A DNA stretch of 64,000 nt, taken from the NCBI RefSeq assembly GCF_014201465.1, contig NZ_JACHEP010000008.1:1-64000 (forward strand). Reading direction: 5' to 3'. The position numbers were made by a program, and so were the translations under genes. Numbering within the stretch: the stretch's first letter is position 1; each line of letters starts with the position of its first letter. Below the pieces are notes generated by a model that did no database searches, had not been told where the DNA came from, and saw only the letters and a program-made list of their open reading frames with translations. This DNA is from Anoxybacteroides tepidamans (GTDB lineage Bacteria > Bacillota > Bacilli > Bacillales > Anoxybacillaceae). This document shows, in pieces, positions 22,555 through 33,073 of this stretch.

Positions 22555-22887
22555 TTTTAGTTTTTCTTGTACGCTTGCCAGTTTATCGGCCATGCTTCGC
22601 GTTTTATCGCGACGGTCATCAATGCGGATATTCGTTGCCACCCGCTGAATCCCTTTCGAAAACGGAACTTCATGAATCGCTTGAATCACTTCAAACAACA
22701 CCGGAAGCTCCCCTTCGATAATCGTATTCATCGGTGTCAGCATGAAATCGATCTTCCCGTCCCGCTTATATGCTTCTAACATTTTTTGGATTTCTGCCAC
22801 ATATTCGCTTACACTTGGACTTATTGTACCAATTGGAATCACCGTAACATCAACAATCGCCATATTTCTAGCCCCTTTTATGTTCAT
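22543..22887 (-). CDS. yqgV: MTH1187/YqgV-type thiamine-binding-fold protein
   Basis: The 114-residue product carries the MTH1187 family features: ATG-proximal VDVTVIPIGTISPSVSEYV, a MLTPMNTIIEGELPVLFEV core and a C-terminal RVATNIRIDDRRDK. Family members form ferredoxin-like dimers or tetramers and some bind thiamine-related compounds. The best start is probably the ATG at 22863 (MAIVDVTVIPIG), because the first eight residues lack a good site. B. subtilis yqgV occupies the same position. Confidence 0.85.
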   Translation of the reverse strand: MNIKGARNMAIVDVTVIPIGTISPSVSEYVAEIQKMLEAYKRDGKIDFMLTPMNTIIEGELPVLFEVIQAIHEVPFSKGIQRVATNIRIDDRRDKTRSMADKLASVQEKLKQEA

Positions 22888-22927
22888 TTTCTCCTTCTCC
22901 TATTATAATCCGAATCATTTTATCTCC

Positions 22928-24097
22928 TCAACTTATGGACAATAATAAAGCAAGAAGCATGTTCAAACTCTCTTCATAAATTGAATCAAACTGTTCGATC
23001 GGCAACGGGTTGACTCCTTCTCCTAACTCCACCGTGTACCCAGGACGCTTCCACGTTTGGATGAACCAATCGCGATAGCCCGCATGACTGTCGATATAGT
23101 GAACGGCTTGATACCCGCTTGCTTTCGCTAGTTCGTTAACGATTCGCTCAGATTCTATCGGCTCAAATCCTTCATATCCCCAATAAATTTCCTTCCCTTG
23201 TGTATGAAACGCGACAATCATCGCAAAGTCGCTTTCTTCTGTTAGTGCCGCCATCGCTTTCGTTTCCGGCTCAGTAAGTGGAGCAAAACCCGGAAAATCA
23301 CGGGGCGCAGGCGCTTTCGGAATTTTCCTCGCCTGCTCCACTTCCCATTTCGCAGGAAACTGATTATTCAAATCAACACCACGAATATTCGCTTTCCATT
23401 GGGAAAAATCAACGTTCCCTCCGTTGAGGCGTAGCACTTCGCTTCGGTAGGGCTCTATATCAGGAGGTCCATTTAACACTAAATTCACTCCGTCCGGATT
23501 GACCATCGGCACGATCGACAGTGTGACTTTTTTATAGTAATCGAGCAGAGAATGGCCGCACCAAAGCTTCCCGCTCGTTAACCGTAACACATACTCATTG
23601 ATAAACGTCATAATCACCGCTGTTGTAATCCATTCATTTGCATGAAAAGAAGCATTCAAATGGATTTTTTTCGGACCACATCCGATCGTCAGCTCGATCA
23701 ACGGCCATCCTAATACACTTGTTCCGATCACTCTTTGTTTGATAAACGGATAATAAGCGCATAAATCGTCAATATCTTGTTTCATCGCCACGAAATCATA
23801 ATTTCTTTTTCCGTTGACAAACGGTGTTTCGATGCGGCGTGGGATGCGCAACAAGAGTCGATCCTCATTCATTCGTTGAAGCGCTTCAACAGGGAGCGAA
23901 ACCGATCTCGCAATCTGCGCCAACGTTTCCGCTGTTTGGCTATGATAGGTAACAACATCGTAGCCAGGAATACGGGCGATTTCTCCCCCATGCAGCTCGT
24001 TGCTTACGTTCGGATTCGCATCCGCGACTAATTCATACGGAACAGAAAACCATTTGCTATACATCTGTAATGTATCCCCTTCATATGCACGAATCAT
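22928..24097 (-). CDS. yqgT: YqgT-like gamma-D-glutamyl-L-diamino acid peptidase (M14) with LysM domain
   Basis: The protein has about 389 residues. It begins MIRAYEGDTLQMYSKWFSVP, a LysM-like cell-wall-binding domain, with a second one near residues 45-90. The M14 zinc carboxypeptidase domain follows. Zinc ligands are in NASFHANEWITT and IVAFHTQGKEIYW, and the catalytic Glu is in YTVELGEG. It would cleave the gamma-D-Glu-meso-diaminopimelate bond of peptidoglycan peptides, like ENP1 of sporulating bacilli. No signal peptide is seen, so it may be cytoplasmic or mother-cell localised. GGGGGTCATCTGTTC precedes the chosen ATG. Confidence 0.88.
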   Translation of the reverse strand: MIRAYEGDTLQMYSKWFSVPYELVADANPNVSNELHGGEIARIPGYDVVTYHSQTAETLAQIARSVSLPVEALQRMNEDRLLLRIPRRIETPFVNGKRNYDFVAMKQDIDDLCAYYPFIKQRVIGTSVLGWPLIELTIGCGPKKIHLNASFHANEWITTAVIMTFINEYVLRLTSGKLWCGHSLLDYYKKVTLSIVPMVNPDGVNLVLNGPPDIEPYRSEVLRLNGGNVDFSQWKANIRGVDLNNQFPAKWEVEQARKIPKAPAPRDFPGFAPLTEPETKAMAALTEESDFAMIVAFHTQGKEIYWGYEGFEPIESERIVNELAKASGYQAVHYIDSHAGYRDWFIQTWKRPGYTVELGEGVNPLPIEQFDSIYEESLNMLLALLLSIS

Positions 24098-24167
24098 GAA
24101 CAGATGACCCCCTTTTTCTTTCTGTCTTCTTTTCAACATATGATAAAGCGTCAAAGAAAATGAACGA

Positions 24168-24209
24168 AGGAAAAAACAAGGCTCCATAGGCGTTTCATCC
24201 TATGGAGCC
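24168..24209 (-). terminator. Terminator of the ltaS-like gene
   Basis: GGCTCCATAGG and CCTATGGAGCC form an 11-bp perfect stem with an eight-base loop. On the minus strand CTTGTTTTTTCC follows. Confidence 0.9.
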
Positions 24210-24217
24210 CGCTTCTT

Positions 24218-26098
24218 TTACTTTTTATAGTTCGTTCCGTTTTTCCCATTATAGAAGCGCAACAAGTCCCCATATACGATTTTATCCGAATAATCAAGTT
24301 CTTGTTTCGCTTTTTCCACATACGGTTCACAATACGATATGTCCGTCTTTAAGCCCGTTTTTTTGTCGTAACAAACGTTATCTTTATAGACATAGTCTTT
24401 TGTAACGAAACTACCGTCACGCAACACGACAAAATCGAGCTTATCTTTAGCAAACAAATCTTGACCGAAGTGAAGATCGTTTTTCGTATCGATGCCTAAT
24501 AAATGAAGCAGCGTCGGTTTGACATCAATTTGTCCGGATACTTTCGAAATCACTTTCGGATCCCGATCTGTTACACCTGGAATATGAATAATCAGCGGAA
24601 CACGCTGCAATTGCACATGATCAAACGGTGTGATTTCTTGTTTCCCTAAATATTGAGCCATCGCTTCGTTATGGTTTTCCGAAATGCCGTAATGGTCACC
24701 GTACAAAATAATAATTGAATTTTGGTACAACCCCTCTTTTTTCAACGACTCAATAAACAGTTTCAACGATTCATCCATGTAACGAACCGTTGGGAAATAG
24801 CGGTTTAACGTACGGCTGTTCGATGTATATTCTGGCACCATTCGATCTTCTTCCCCTAGTTCAAATGGGAAATGGTTCGTTAAAGTAATGAATTTCGTGT
24901 AAAACGGCTGCGGCAACGTTTTTAAATACGCAATCGATTGTTCAAAGAAATATTTGTCTTTTAATCCCCAGCCCACTGAATTTTCTTCGTTTACATCGAA
25001 ATCGTTTAATGAGAAATAGCGGTCATACCCTAACGATTGATACATCACGTCGCGATTCCAAAAGCTTTTATTGTTTGCGTGAAAAACCGCTGTATAATAC
25101 CCGTAGTTTTTCAAAATCTCTGGCGTCGCGTTATATTCGTTCGTCGCATTGGTGAAAAAGACAGCACCGCGCCCTAACGGATACAATGAGTTTTCGATTA
25201 AAAACTCCGCATCGGATGTTTTTCCTTGCCCTGTTTGATGGTAAAAATTATCAAAATAGTAACTTTGTTTAATAAAGTCATTTAAAAACGGCGTAATTTC
25301 TTGTCCGTTCACAGTGTTGTTAATGACGAAACTTTGCAATGATTCCATCGAAACGATAATGACATTTCGGTTTTTGGCAATGCCAAACAACTGCTTATTC
25401 GGCGCTTTTTCGTTGGCGCGAATATAGTTTTCAATGTCCGCTAGCTCACTGCTGTCCGCTAACGCCCGCTGCGCTTTTGTTTTAGATTGCAAAACGGCAT
25501 CGTAAATCAAATAGTTATACATCCCTATATTTTTTACCAACATCTTTCTGTCAAACGTTCTCGTTAATAATTGCGGCCGCTCTGCCTCTGCAAGTCCGAG
25601 ATTCAATAAAGCGACCGCCACAAGCGTTAAAATATACACATGCCGCTCCTTCTTCGTCACCGGTTCAAACGAAACGAACGAAGATTTTTTCCGTACAAGC
25701 CATGCAAAAAGCACTACATCGGCAAACAGCAACAAATCCGTAAAGCGGAATAGCTCGAATACGCTGTTTCCTAAATCGCCCATATTGCTCGTTTGAAACA
25801 GCACCGGAAGCGTAATAAAATCGTTAAAAAAGCGGTAAAACATCACGTTGACATATAATAAAGCGGTGATGAACAGACTCATCGCCACGATGTAACGGTT
25901 GCGCGATTTTTCTTTCATAAATAAAGAAAAACCGAAAATAAACAACAAGAAACTGAGCGGGTTGATAAACAATATCAATTCTTGCACCCACGACTCAATT
26001 TCAATATCAAAACTAGTTTTATAGACAATATATGTTTTTAGCCATAACCATACCGTTGCCAGCAATAAAAAACGATGTTTTTTGATACTCTTTCCCAT
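24218..26098 (-). CDS. yqgS: LtaS-family lipoteichoic acid synthase (YqgS-like)
   Basis: The 626-residue protein polymerises glycerol phosphate from phosphatidylglycerol onto a glycolipid anchor at the outer face of the membrane. Five membrane helices lie within about residues 1-180, followed by an extracellular sulfatase-fold domain. Expected catalytic elements are visible: the metal-binding Glu in [12 protein letters not shown] (about residue 247), the nucleophilic Thr in [11 protein letters not shown] (about residue 291) and YGDHYGISE (about residue 466). B. subtilis has four paralogues, and this locus corresponds to yqgS. It stands upstream of yqgT and downstream of glcK as separate units. 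Confidence 0.92.
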   Translation of the reverse strand: MGKSIKKHRFLLLATVWLWLKTYIVYKTSFDIEIESWVQELILFINPLSFLLFIFGFSLFMKEKSRNRYIVAMSLFITALLYVNVMFYRFFNDFITLPVLFQTSNMGDLGNSVFELFRFTDLLLFADVVLFAWLVRKKSSFVSFEPVTKKERHVYILTLVAVALLNLGLAEAERPQLLTRTFDRKMLVKNIGMYNYLIYDAVLQSKTKAQRALADSSELADIENYIRANEKAPNKQLFGIAKNRNVIIVSMESLQSFVINNTVNGQEITPFLNDFIKQSYYFDNFYHQTGQGKTSDAEFLIENSLYPLGRGAVFFTNATNEYNATPEILKNYGYYTAVFHANNKSFWNRDVMYQSLGYDRYFSLNDFDVNEENSVGWGLKDKYFFEQSIAYLKTLPQPFYTKFITLTNHFPFELGEEDRMVPEYTSNSRTLNRYFPTVRYMDESLKLFIESLKKEGLYQNSIIILYGDHYGISENHNEAMAQYLGKQEITPFDHVQLQRVPLIIHIPGVTDRDPKVISKVSGQIDVKPTLLHLLGIDTKNDLHFGQDLFAKDKLDFVVLRDGSFVTKDYVYKDNVCYDKKTGLKTDISYCEPYVEKAKQELDYSDKIVYGDLLRFYNGKNGTNYKK

Positions 26099-26267
26099 AC
26101 AGATTCCTCCTTAAAATTACGGAGATACTATTTTTTACCATAAATAAGTTTCTTATTAACCATCATCCATCTTAATACTCTTTTTACAAAAAGGCAACTG
26201 TTTTTTTACGCTCGAATGTTAGAATATTATTTTATCCCATCATGTATAGACGTTCCAAACAAAAAAA

Positions 26268-26314
26268 AGTTGCAAAAAAAATAGAGGCTGATCTAAAACG
26301 AATAGACCAGCCCT
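26268..26314 (-). terminator. Terminator of the yqgQ-glcK operon
   Basis: GGCTGATCTA and TAGACCAGCC pair with one mismatch around a short loop, and eight T follow on the minus strand. Confidence 0.8.
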
Positions 26315-26334
26315 TTCCCTTTGCATATGTTCCA

Positions 26335-27303
26335 TCATTGTAAAAATGCTTGTTTCGCCAACCAAGCGCCGCCGATCACGCCCGCATCGTTTCCAAGCGT
26401 GGCAATGGCAATGGTCGCCCCTTCAGCCACACGCGGAAACGCAAAGCGCTTAAAATATTTCCAAACATATTCAACTAATAAATCGCCTGCTTTGGAAACC
26501 CCCCCGCCGATGACGATTTTTTCTGGATTCAGCCCGTTCGCTAAATTCGCTAATGCTAAGCCGAGATGGAATGTCACGTAATCAACTATTTCAAGCGCTA
26601 ATTCGTCATGTGCTTTCGCCGCATCAAATACATCTTTTGCCGTCACTGTTCCATTTTCTTTGTATATTTGTTGTAACACGCTGTCTGTTTCGTTCGCCAA
26701 TTTCTCTTTGGCAATTCTGACGATACCGGTCGCCGAAGCAACTGTTTCTAAGCACCCTGTTTTACCGCAATTGCATGGCGCTCCACCTTCTGGAACAGAT
26801 GTTATATGGCCGATTTCACCGCCAGCGCCATTCGTTCCTCGAACAACTTGGCCGTTAGCAATAATCCCGCCGCCGACTCCAGTGCCAAGCGTGACACAAA
26901 TTAAATCTTTTGCCCCATTTCCTGCTCCTTTCCACATCTCGCCAATCGCAGCAATATTCGCATCATTGTCTACTACAACTGGAAGCGATGTTTCCGCTTC
27001 CAATATATCTTTCAATGGGTAGTTTTTCCACGGTAAGTTCGTCGTCTGATAGATCATTCCTGTCTCTGTGTTTACTGGTCCTGGTGCACCCATTCCGATG
27101 CCGATCAGCTTATCTTTCGTTTGGCCATGTTCTTCCAACTTTTGATTGATCGATTTCGCAATATCAGGAACGATATATTTTCCTTGTTCCGCACTGTTCG
27201 TATCGATTTCCCACTTGTCAACTATCTCGCCATGCATGCTCACGAATGCCATTTTGATCGTAGTTCCGCCTAAATCAACACCTACTAGCCATTTTTCTGT
27301 CAT
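26335..27303 (-). CDS. glcK: Glucokinase, ROK family
   Basis: The 322-residue protein phosphorylates cytoplasmic glucose with ATP to glucose 6-phosphate. It begins with the phosphate-binding loop [14 protein letters not shown], has the glucose-binding [13 protein letters not shown] (about 107-119), [10 protein letters not shown] (about 142) and the ROK zinc signature [10 protein letters not shown] (about 179-188). The final segment ends WLAKQAFLQ. It overlaps the yqgQ stop by four bases, so they form one operon, as in B. subtilis. All key residues are present. Confidence 0.95.
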   Translation of the reverse strand: MTEKWLVGVDLGGTTIKMAFVSMHGEIVDKWEIDTNSAEQGKYIVPDIAKSINQKLEEHGQTKDKLIGIGMGAPGPVNTETGMIYQTTNLPWKNYPLKDILEAETSLPVVVDNDANIAAIGEMWKGAGNGAKDLICVTLGTGVGGGIIANGQVVRGTNGAGGEIGHITSVPEGGAPCNCGKTGCLETVASATGIVRIAKEKLANETDSVLQQIYKENGTVTAKDVFDAAKAHDELALEIVDYVTFHLGLALANLANGLNPEKIVIGGGVSKAGDLLVEYVWKYFKRFAFPRVAEGATIAIATLGNDAGVIGGAWLAKQAFLQ

Positions 27304-27521
27304 GCTCTCTCATTCCTTTTCATTCGTTTTTCTCGTTCTAACTGCGCTTCATATCTGACGATCAATAGCGCCATCTGATAATCTTTCACGTCGATCAATT
27401 GCGACTGATATAACTCTTTCAACTCTTCTTCCATCAGCTCTAAGTCAGCCAAACGGTCGCCGACATAAATAATTGTGCCGAACTTTTTTAACAGTTGCTG
27501 AACGTCATAAACCGTTTCCAT
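27300..27521 (-). CDS. yqgQ: DUF910 small protein (YqgQ)
   Basis: The 73-residue product begins [20 protein letters not shown] and is a three-helix bundle-type protein ([20 protein letters not shown]). DUF910 proteins are typically found directly before glcK in Bacillaceae. Structural work on the family suggested nucleic-acid binding, but no role is established. GTGAAAAAATG marks the start. It overlaps glcK. Confidence 0.88.
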   Translation of the reverse strand: METVYDVQQLLKKFGTIIYVGDRLADLELMEEELKELYQSQLIDVKDYQMALLIVRYEAQLEREKRMKRNERA

Positions 27522-27675
27522 TTTTTCACCTACTGCGGTATCATTTTTCTTTTTTTTTGCACATTATATAATGTATAAAGAAATGAGGGGAAGCGTCAAG
27601 GAATGAACGTATACTGCCGCAAAAAATTCACATGAAAAAGGGTTACTATATAAATACAACTGGGAGGTTTAACTT

Positions 27676-27732
27676 ATGGCGGACGAAAAAGTAGACTCCC
27701 TATTTTTTCGACTGTCGGAGACAAGTCTGTGA
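27676..27732 (+). pseudogene. Small reading frame with strong RBS, apparently cut by a palindromic element
   Basis: TGGGAGGTTTAACTT is an excellent ribosome binding site and spacer before an ATG. The frame (MADEKVDSLFFRLSETSL) closes after 18 codons, inside the palindromic repeat that begins at its eleventh codon. After the repeat, frames such as TDYSMKDENVKVPNC continue. I infer that a short gene was interrupted by the element. Alternatively the repeat carries the ribosome-binding leader of nothing. The rest of the gap from 27522 to 27952 holds no other gene, only the repeat and a terminator. Confidence 0.4.
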
Positions 27733-27839
27733 TTGGCCTTCGTCACGCCTTCGCGTGACAGAGGACCGAACAACCAACCGCTTCACAGACAAATGCATTT
27801 GTCTGGAAGCGGTGTTGTTCGGTCACCCGACAGTCGAAA
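27706..27839. repeat. Nested palindromic element (MITE-like) with 13-bp terminal inverted repeats
   Basis: The 134-bp unit is bounded by TTTCGACTGTCGG and CCGACAGTCGAAA, a perfect 13-bp inverted repeat. Inside are a hairpin GTCACGC-CTTC-GCGTGAC (27742-27759) and a larger one (27766-27822) with arms CCGAACAAC and ACCGCTTC plus a perfect 20-bp palindrome centre (CAGACAAATG / CATTTGTCTG). A segment GTCTGTGA at 27725 can alternatively pair with TCACAGAC at 27783. No coding capacity. Structure is like REP/BIME or MITE sequences. Confidence 0.85.
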
Positions 27840-27909
27840 CATACCGATTACTCCATGAAAGACGAAAACGTTAAAGTTCCAAATTGCATTTATATACTAC
27901 GATTTCATT

Positions 27910-27950
27910 CCGCAAAAAAAAAAAAAAGCCTATCCCATCATCGAGATAAG
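27910..27950 (-). terminator. Terminator of the spoVAF-like gene
   Basis: On the minus strand AAGCTTATC...GGATAGGCTT forms a stem followed by about 14 T. It lies directly after the stop of the germination-protein gene. Confidence 0.85.
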
Positions 27951-27952
27951 CT

Positions 27953-29410
27953 TTATCGGTCAGGGTCGCGCGGGTGCAATACAGTCGGACGGCGATTTTT
28001 TAACGGCATTGGCGAGCGGATCAACACATCGCGCATCGCCCGGTAAGAAAACGGAATAAACGGCCATAAATAAGGAACAGTAAAAGATTTCATGCGCGCA
28101 AGCATCACAAGCCATAGCATAATGCCGATGACATAGCCGTAAACGCTAAACAAAGCGGTGGCAATTAATAGCCCGATTCGCACTAGACGATTGGCAAGTC
28201 CCATTTCATAACTCGGTGTCGCAAACGTTCCAATCGTTGCAATCGAAAAATAAAGAATGACTTCATTTGAAAAAATGCCGACTTCTACCGCAACTCCTCC
28301 GATCATAAGCGCCGCTACTAACCCTAGCGCAGTCGCTAAAGAGGAAGGGGTATGAATCGCTGCCATTCGCAACATATCGATCCCTAGTTCAATGATCATC
28401 AGTTGCGCAAATAAAGGTAGTTCACCTGTGCTCGCTTTTCCGATAAACGAAAGCGGAGCAGGCAATCGTTCCGGTTCCGTCATAAATAAATACCATAGCG
28501 GCAACAAAAAAAGAGACGCCCAAACGGCAAAAAAACGAACGAGACGCAAATACGCACCGACGATCGGCTTATTTCGATATTCTTCCGCGTGTTGCAAATG
28601 ATGCCAAAACGTAGCCGGCATAATTAATACGCTCGGCGAACCGTCGACGATCACTAAAACGTGCCCTTCATATAAATGAGCCGCTGCTGTGTCGGGCCGC
28701 TCCGTATAACGGACGACCGGATATGGATTCCAATGCCGTCCGGAAATAAACTCTTCAAGCGTCTTTTCCCCCATCGGCAATCCGTCAGTGTCAATCTTAC
28801 AAATCGCCTCTTTAACGCTTTTGACAATCTCGGGATTCGCAATATCTTCAATATAACAAACACAAATATCGGTTTTGGAGCGTCTTCCCACTTGCATATA
28901 CTCCATTCGCAACGTCCGATCGCGAACCCTTCTTCTCGTTAATGCCGTATTAAACACGATCGTCTCGACAAAACCGTCGCGCGCTCCCCGAACAACTCGT
29001 TCCATGTCCGGTTCTTGTGGTCCGCGAACGGGATACGTGCGCGCATCAATTAAAATAGCGTAATCAAGTCCATCAACAATTAAAGCGGTAGGTCCCGCAA
29101 GCACGCCATCCACCACTCGGTTCAAATCGTCTGTTTTTTCCAATTCTACGTACGGGATGTATGTTTTCAGCAATTTTTCAAGCGGATTTGCTTGAAGCAT
29201 ATCTTCGTTGAGAATGGCAAAAAATTGCATGATGTAATGTAAAATATCGTCTTTGACAAACCCATCAATCATAAAAAAGGCCATTTCACGTCCTGCATAC
29301 GCGACATCTAAATGAATGACGTCGAAACTTTTTCCTACACCTAGCCGTTCGCGTAAATAAGCGACGTTCTCATTTAGCGACGTTGAAACAGCTCGTTTCA
29401 TTTGTTTCAT
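27953..29410 (-). CDS. GerA-family spore germination protein, SpoVAF-like
   Basis: The 485-residue protein has the GerA/SpoVAF architecture: an N-terminal soluble domain (about 1-285), then about five membrane helices (for example LVRFFAVWASLFLLPLWYLF; ALGLVAALMIGGVAVEVGIF; IGLLIATALFSVYGYVIGIM) and a short basic cytoplasmic tail (LKNRRPTVLHPRDPDR). SpoVAF-type subunits act with germinant receptor-associated ion or dipicolinate release in the spore inner membrane. It stands alone, without B or C subunit genes, and outside a spoVA operon, so its partner is unclear. Expression in the forespore is expected from family knowledge. Confidence 0.85.
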   Translation of the reverse strand: MKQMKRAVSTSLNENVAYLRERLGVGKSFDVIHLDVAYAGREMAFFMIDGFVKDDILHYIMQFFAILNEDMLQANPLEKLLKTYIPYVELEKTDDLNRVVDGVLAGPTALIVDGLDYAILIDARTYPVRGPQEPDMERVVRGARDGFVETIVFNTALTRRRVRDRTLRMEYMQVGRRSKTDICVCYIEDIANPEIVKSVKEAICKIDTDGLPMGEKTLEEFISGRHWNPYPVVRYTERPDTAAAHLYEGHVLVIVDGSPSVLIMPATFWHHLQHAEEYRNKPIVGAYLRLVRFFAVWASLFLLPLWYLFMTEPERLPAPLSFIGKASTGELPLFAQLMIIELGIDMLRMAAIHTPSSLATALGLVAALMIGGVAVEVGIFSNEVILYFSIATIGTFATPSYEMGLANRLVRIGLLIATALFSVYGYVIGIMLWLVMLARMKSFTVPYLWPFIPFSYRAMRDVLIRSPMPLKNRRPTVLHPRDPDR

Positions 29411-29536
29411 CTTCTTTCACCTGCACGATCACCATTTTATCCCCCATCTTTGACAATTGTGCAGGAATTCATACATATTTTTCTGACTGCGCGCATATAT
29501 TGGTGAAAAACTTGTCCGCATAAATGGAGGAAAAAT

Positions 29537-30409
29537 ATGAAGCGAACATTCCAACTGACGACTTTGTTGATTGTATTTTTAATCATCATGTACCTATTTC
29601 CGTTTTCTCTTGAAAAACCGACAAAAGAAACGATCACTTTTTTTCCAATCGACCAAACAGTCACATTTACAAAAGCGACAACAAAATTGCATGTACCACC
29701 ACAAAAACAACACGGTTCGTATTCGCTTCTTTGGGCCGTTTCTTCGTCTTTAGACAGAAGCGTATACTTGCGCCAAGACATTTCTTTTCTTTTTGCCGAT
29801 GGGCGGCTAATCGGTACGTTATCGAAATGGAAAGAAAATAGCCAAACGTTGCTTCAAGAACAAGAAATGAAACAAAAAGATAGCCATTTTTTTCAGTCGA
29901 TTTCTTTTCATCATGGGGAAATTCACCACAATCACACGATTACAAGCAGTCAAAAAATGAGTGGGGACCAATTGTATGTCATCGATTCACCGTATGATCG
30001 ATTCACTTCTTTTCGCCGCGCCAAAACTTCGGAACAAAAAGAGTGGCAACTCGTGTTAAATAAAGCGACAACCGAATTCCTTCAATACATAGCCAAAACG
30101 ATGCTTGCCGATGTATCCATTCGCGAGCAAAACTATTATCATTTTTACTTACCGGAGCTGCTTGTCTACAACGAGCAACCATTTCCAGACCTTTCTCAAG
30201 AAAAAACGCAAGAAATCATCGGAAACCTTTGGGAAGGACTGTATAAAAACTATTTCCTTGGCATTAAACAAAAAGACGGCACTCTCACTTCGCCGCTCGG
30301 TAGCACAATCCCGCTTCTTCTCATCAGCAAAGATTACTCCCACCTCATCGTACTGACAAAAACAAAAAATGGGGAAACCGTTCAGCTAGTGCAACGCATT
30401 TCCCCTTAA
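29537..30409 (+). CDS. Hypothetical membrane-anchored protein, 290 residues
   Basis: A single N-terminal membrane helix (LTTLLIVFLIIMYLFPFSL) suggests an anchored or exported protein, followed by an extracytoplasmic domain rich in Thr, His and Gln (for example ISFHHGEIHHNHTITSSQKM). TGGAGGAAAAAT precedes the ATG. It is transcribed divergently from the spoVAF-like gene and converges with the rhomboid protease gene. I recognise no family. A spore or envelope role is only a guess from its neighbour. Confidence 0.7.
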   Translation: MKRTFQLTTLLIVFLIIMYLFPFSLEKPTKETITFFPIDQTVTFTKATTKLHVPPQKQHGSYSLLWAVSSSLDRSVYLRQDISFLFADGRLIGTLSKWKENSQTLLQEQEMKQKDSHFFQSISFHHGEIHHNHTITSSQKMSGDQLYVIDSPYDRFTSFRRAKTSEQKEWQLVLNKATTEFLQYIAKTMLADVSIREQNYYHFYLPELLVYNEQPFPDLSQEKTQEIIGNLWEGLYKNYFLGIKQKDGTLTSPLGSTIPLLLISKDYSHLIVLTKTKNGETVQLVQRISP

Positions 30410-30414
30410 TTTCG

Positions 30415-31575
30415 TTATTTCAAACCAATATATAAACAAACTGCGATAACCACAGAAGTAAAAACAAAGGACATAAGCTGTTTACTCAATAAACGGTGGC
30501 GCGGCAAATGAACGATGCTTGCGGCTAAAAAACCACCGATTAAACCGCCGATATGTCCGGCGTTATCAATGCCGGGGATCAACAATCCTAATCCTAAGTT
30601 AAGTGCCACTAATCCAATAATATTCGTTCCCATCGTTTTGAAAAAAAGATGGCGATACACCGTCCCAAAATAAAGGAGCGCACCAAACAAGCCAAAAATC
30701 GCCCCTGATGCTCCGGCAGAAAGCGAAGACGTAAACAAGAAACTGCCGAGCGTCCCGAAAAATCCGGCCAGAAAATAAATGAATAAAAAACGCCAAGAAC
30801 CGTATAGCCGCTCCACCGTCATCCCTAAATAATAAAGCGCCATCGTATTCATGAATAAATGAAAAAAGCCAATATGTAAAAAAATCGGCGTAATAAAGCG
30901 CCACCACTCTCCTTCTTTAATAAGCGGATTGAACTTTGCCCCATATTGAATTAAAACAGCCGGATTCGTGCTGCCGCCTTTCCATTCGAGAACGAGAAAC
31001 ATGAGCACTTGCAAGCCGATCAATACATACGTAAACAGCGGCGTTCCATATTCAAGCAAACGTTTTTCTTTTTCTTGCCGCTCTCTTTCTAAATGAAAGA
31101 TTTGCTTCTGTATATATTGCGCTGCTACAAACGGATCGTCATAACGTTCCATTGAAGAAAGTGAAACTGGTTCTTTCATGACTTCGCTTATTTGCTGCAA
31201 AGCATGTGGCACGTTCGCCGAATGAATCAATACCGTCTTCAAACCGATGCGGGCGTCTTTAGAAAATGTTTGTGCATTTTCCACTGCCGCCTCCCAATCG
31301 TCAACAGGAGGATAGGCTGATACATACACGTTCAACACTTGAATTGACCGCTTCATATAACGTTTTCGAAGCTCCATGGCGACATGCCACGTATATTCGA
31401 TATCACGCTTCAGCCAGCTGCTCCAGTCGACATCGTAACGAACAAGGCGAATGAGCGGGACGCCTTTATAATGAAATGACTCTAACCAAATTTCATGGGG
31501 AACAGTTGATAATTTAATGATTCGATATTGCTTTTTGACAAAAAAATAGACGAGCTGCCAATAAAAAAGATCCAC
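30415..31575 (-). CDS. gluP: Rhomboid intramembrane serine protease (YqgP/GluP)
   Basis: The 386-residue protein has an N-terminal cytoplasmic domain (about 1-175) and a rhomboid core with seven membrane helices. The catalytic Ser is in SAGASGAIFGLFGA (about residue 288), and the His is in DNAGHIGGLIGG (about residue 339). The characteristic GEWWRFITPIFLHIGFFHL and NTMALYYLGMTVERLYG loops are present. B. subtilis GluP works with FtsH in membrane protein quality control, including the magnesium transporter MgtE. It lies close to glcK and yqgQ as in B. subtilis. Confidence 0.93.
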   Translation of the reverse strand: MDLFYWQLVYFFVKKQYRIIKLSTVPHEIWLESFHYKGVPLIRLVRYDVDWSSWLKRDIEYTWHVAMELRKRYMKRSIQVLNVYVSAYPPVDDWEAAVENAQTFSKDARIGLKTVLIHSANVPHALQQISEVMKEPVSLSSMERYDDPFVAAQYIQKQIFHLERERQEKEKRLLEYGTPLFTYVLIGLQVLMFLVLEWKGGSTNPAVLIQYGAKFNPLIKEGEWWRFITPIFLHIGFFHLFMNTMALYYLGMTVERLYGSWRFLFIYFLAGFFGTLGSFLFTSSLSAGASGAIFGLFGALLYFGTVYRHLFFKTMGTNIIGLVALNLGLGLLIPGIDNAGHIGGLIGGFLAASIVHLPRHRLLSKQLMSFVFTSVVIAVCLYIGLK

Positions 31576-31647
31576 GTTTTCCTCTCCCTTTCCTCATGAC
31601 AGAAAAAACGAGCACTAAAAATCGCATTTTTTCCCATTGTACCATAA

Positions 31648-31824
31648 TTACCGAAAAACTTGGGAAACAATTGCTTGGCGAACAAACGGAATGCTCATTC
31701 CTATACGTACAAGCAGCTGTTGGAGCAGACGAATGCGCAAAACGTTATTGAGCATCCGGTACCGATATCGATAAATAAACAATGCGATCATAAAAACGAG
31801 CACTCGGTATATCGCTTTTCTCAT
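31648..31824 (-). CDS. Small basic membrane protein, 58 residues (YqgO-like)
   Basis: Starting at the ATG behind GGGAGGAGAAAAG, the product begins MRKAIYRVLVFMIALFIYRY and is rich in Arg with one membrane helix, then an amphipathic tail (RIRLLQQLLVRIGMSIPFVR). Its place between gluP and yqgN corresponds to B. subtilis yqgO, but I have not aligned them. No function known. The frame extends further upstream, but the extension lacks a ribosome binding site. Confidence 0.55.
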   Translation of the reverse strand: MRKAIYRVLVFMIALFIYRYRYRMLNNVLRIRLLQQLLVRIGMSIPFVRQAIVSQVFR

Positions 31825-32009
31825 CTTTTCTCCTCCCATCTTGCCCTTACTGACCCTTTCTTTCCTTTGGCGAGTGTTGGTCAAGGGCGAATCCGATTCC
31901 GCAATCCCCTTCATTTTCCTTCAAAAGGCAGCTCGTGATTGCTTTTCATAGATTTTTTGACGCTACCCTCTTGTTTCCTTATTCTTTTTTCCCAAAAGCG
32001 AATAAATTA

Positions 32010-33002
<993 letters not shown>

Positions 33003-33073
33003 TCACGTTTAATAACGTAGTTACCTCTTTTACAGTTCATTGTACATTGTTTTTTTTCTGTTGTTTCTTTCAT

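Noticed and set aside
27855-28046. 63-codon plus-strand frame beginning MKDENVKVPN after the palindromic element
   Set aside because: No ribosome binding site and it runs through the spoVAF-like terminator into that gene antisense. It may contain the tail of an interrupted small gene but is not a gene by itself.
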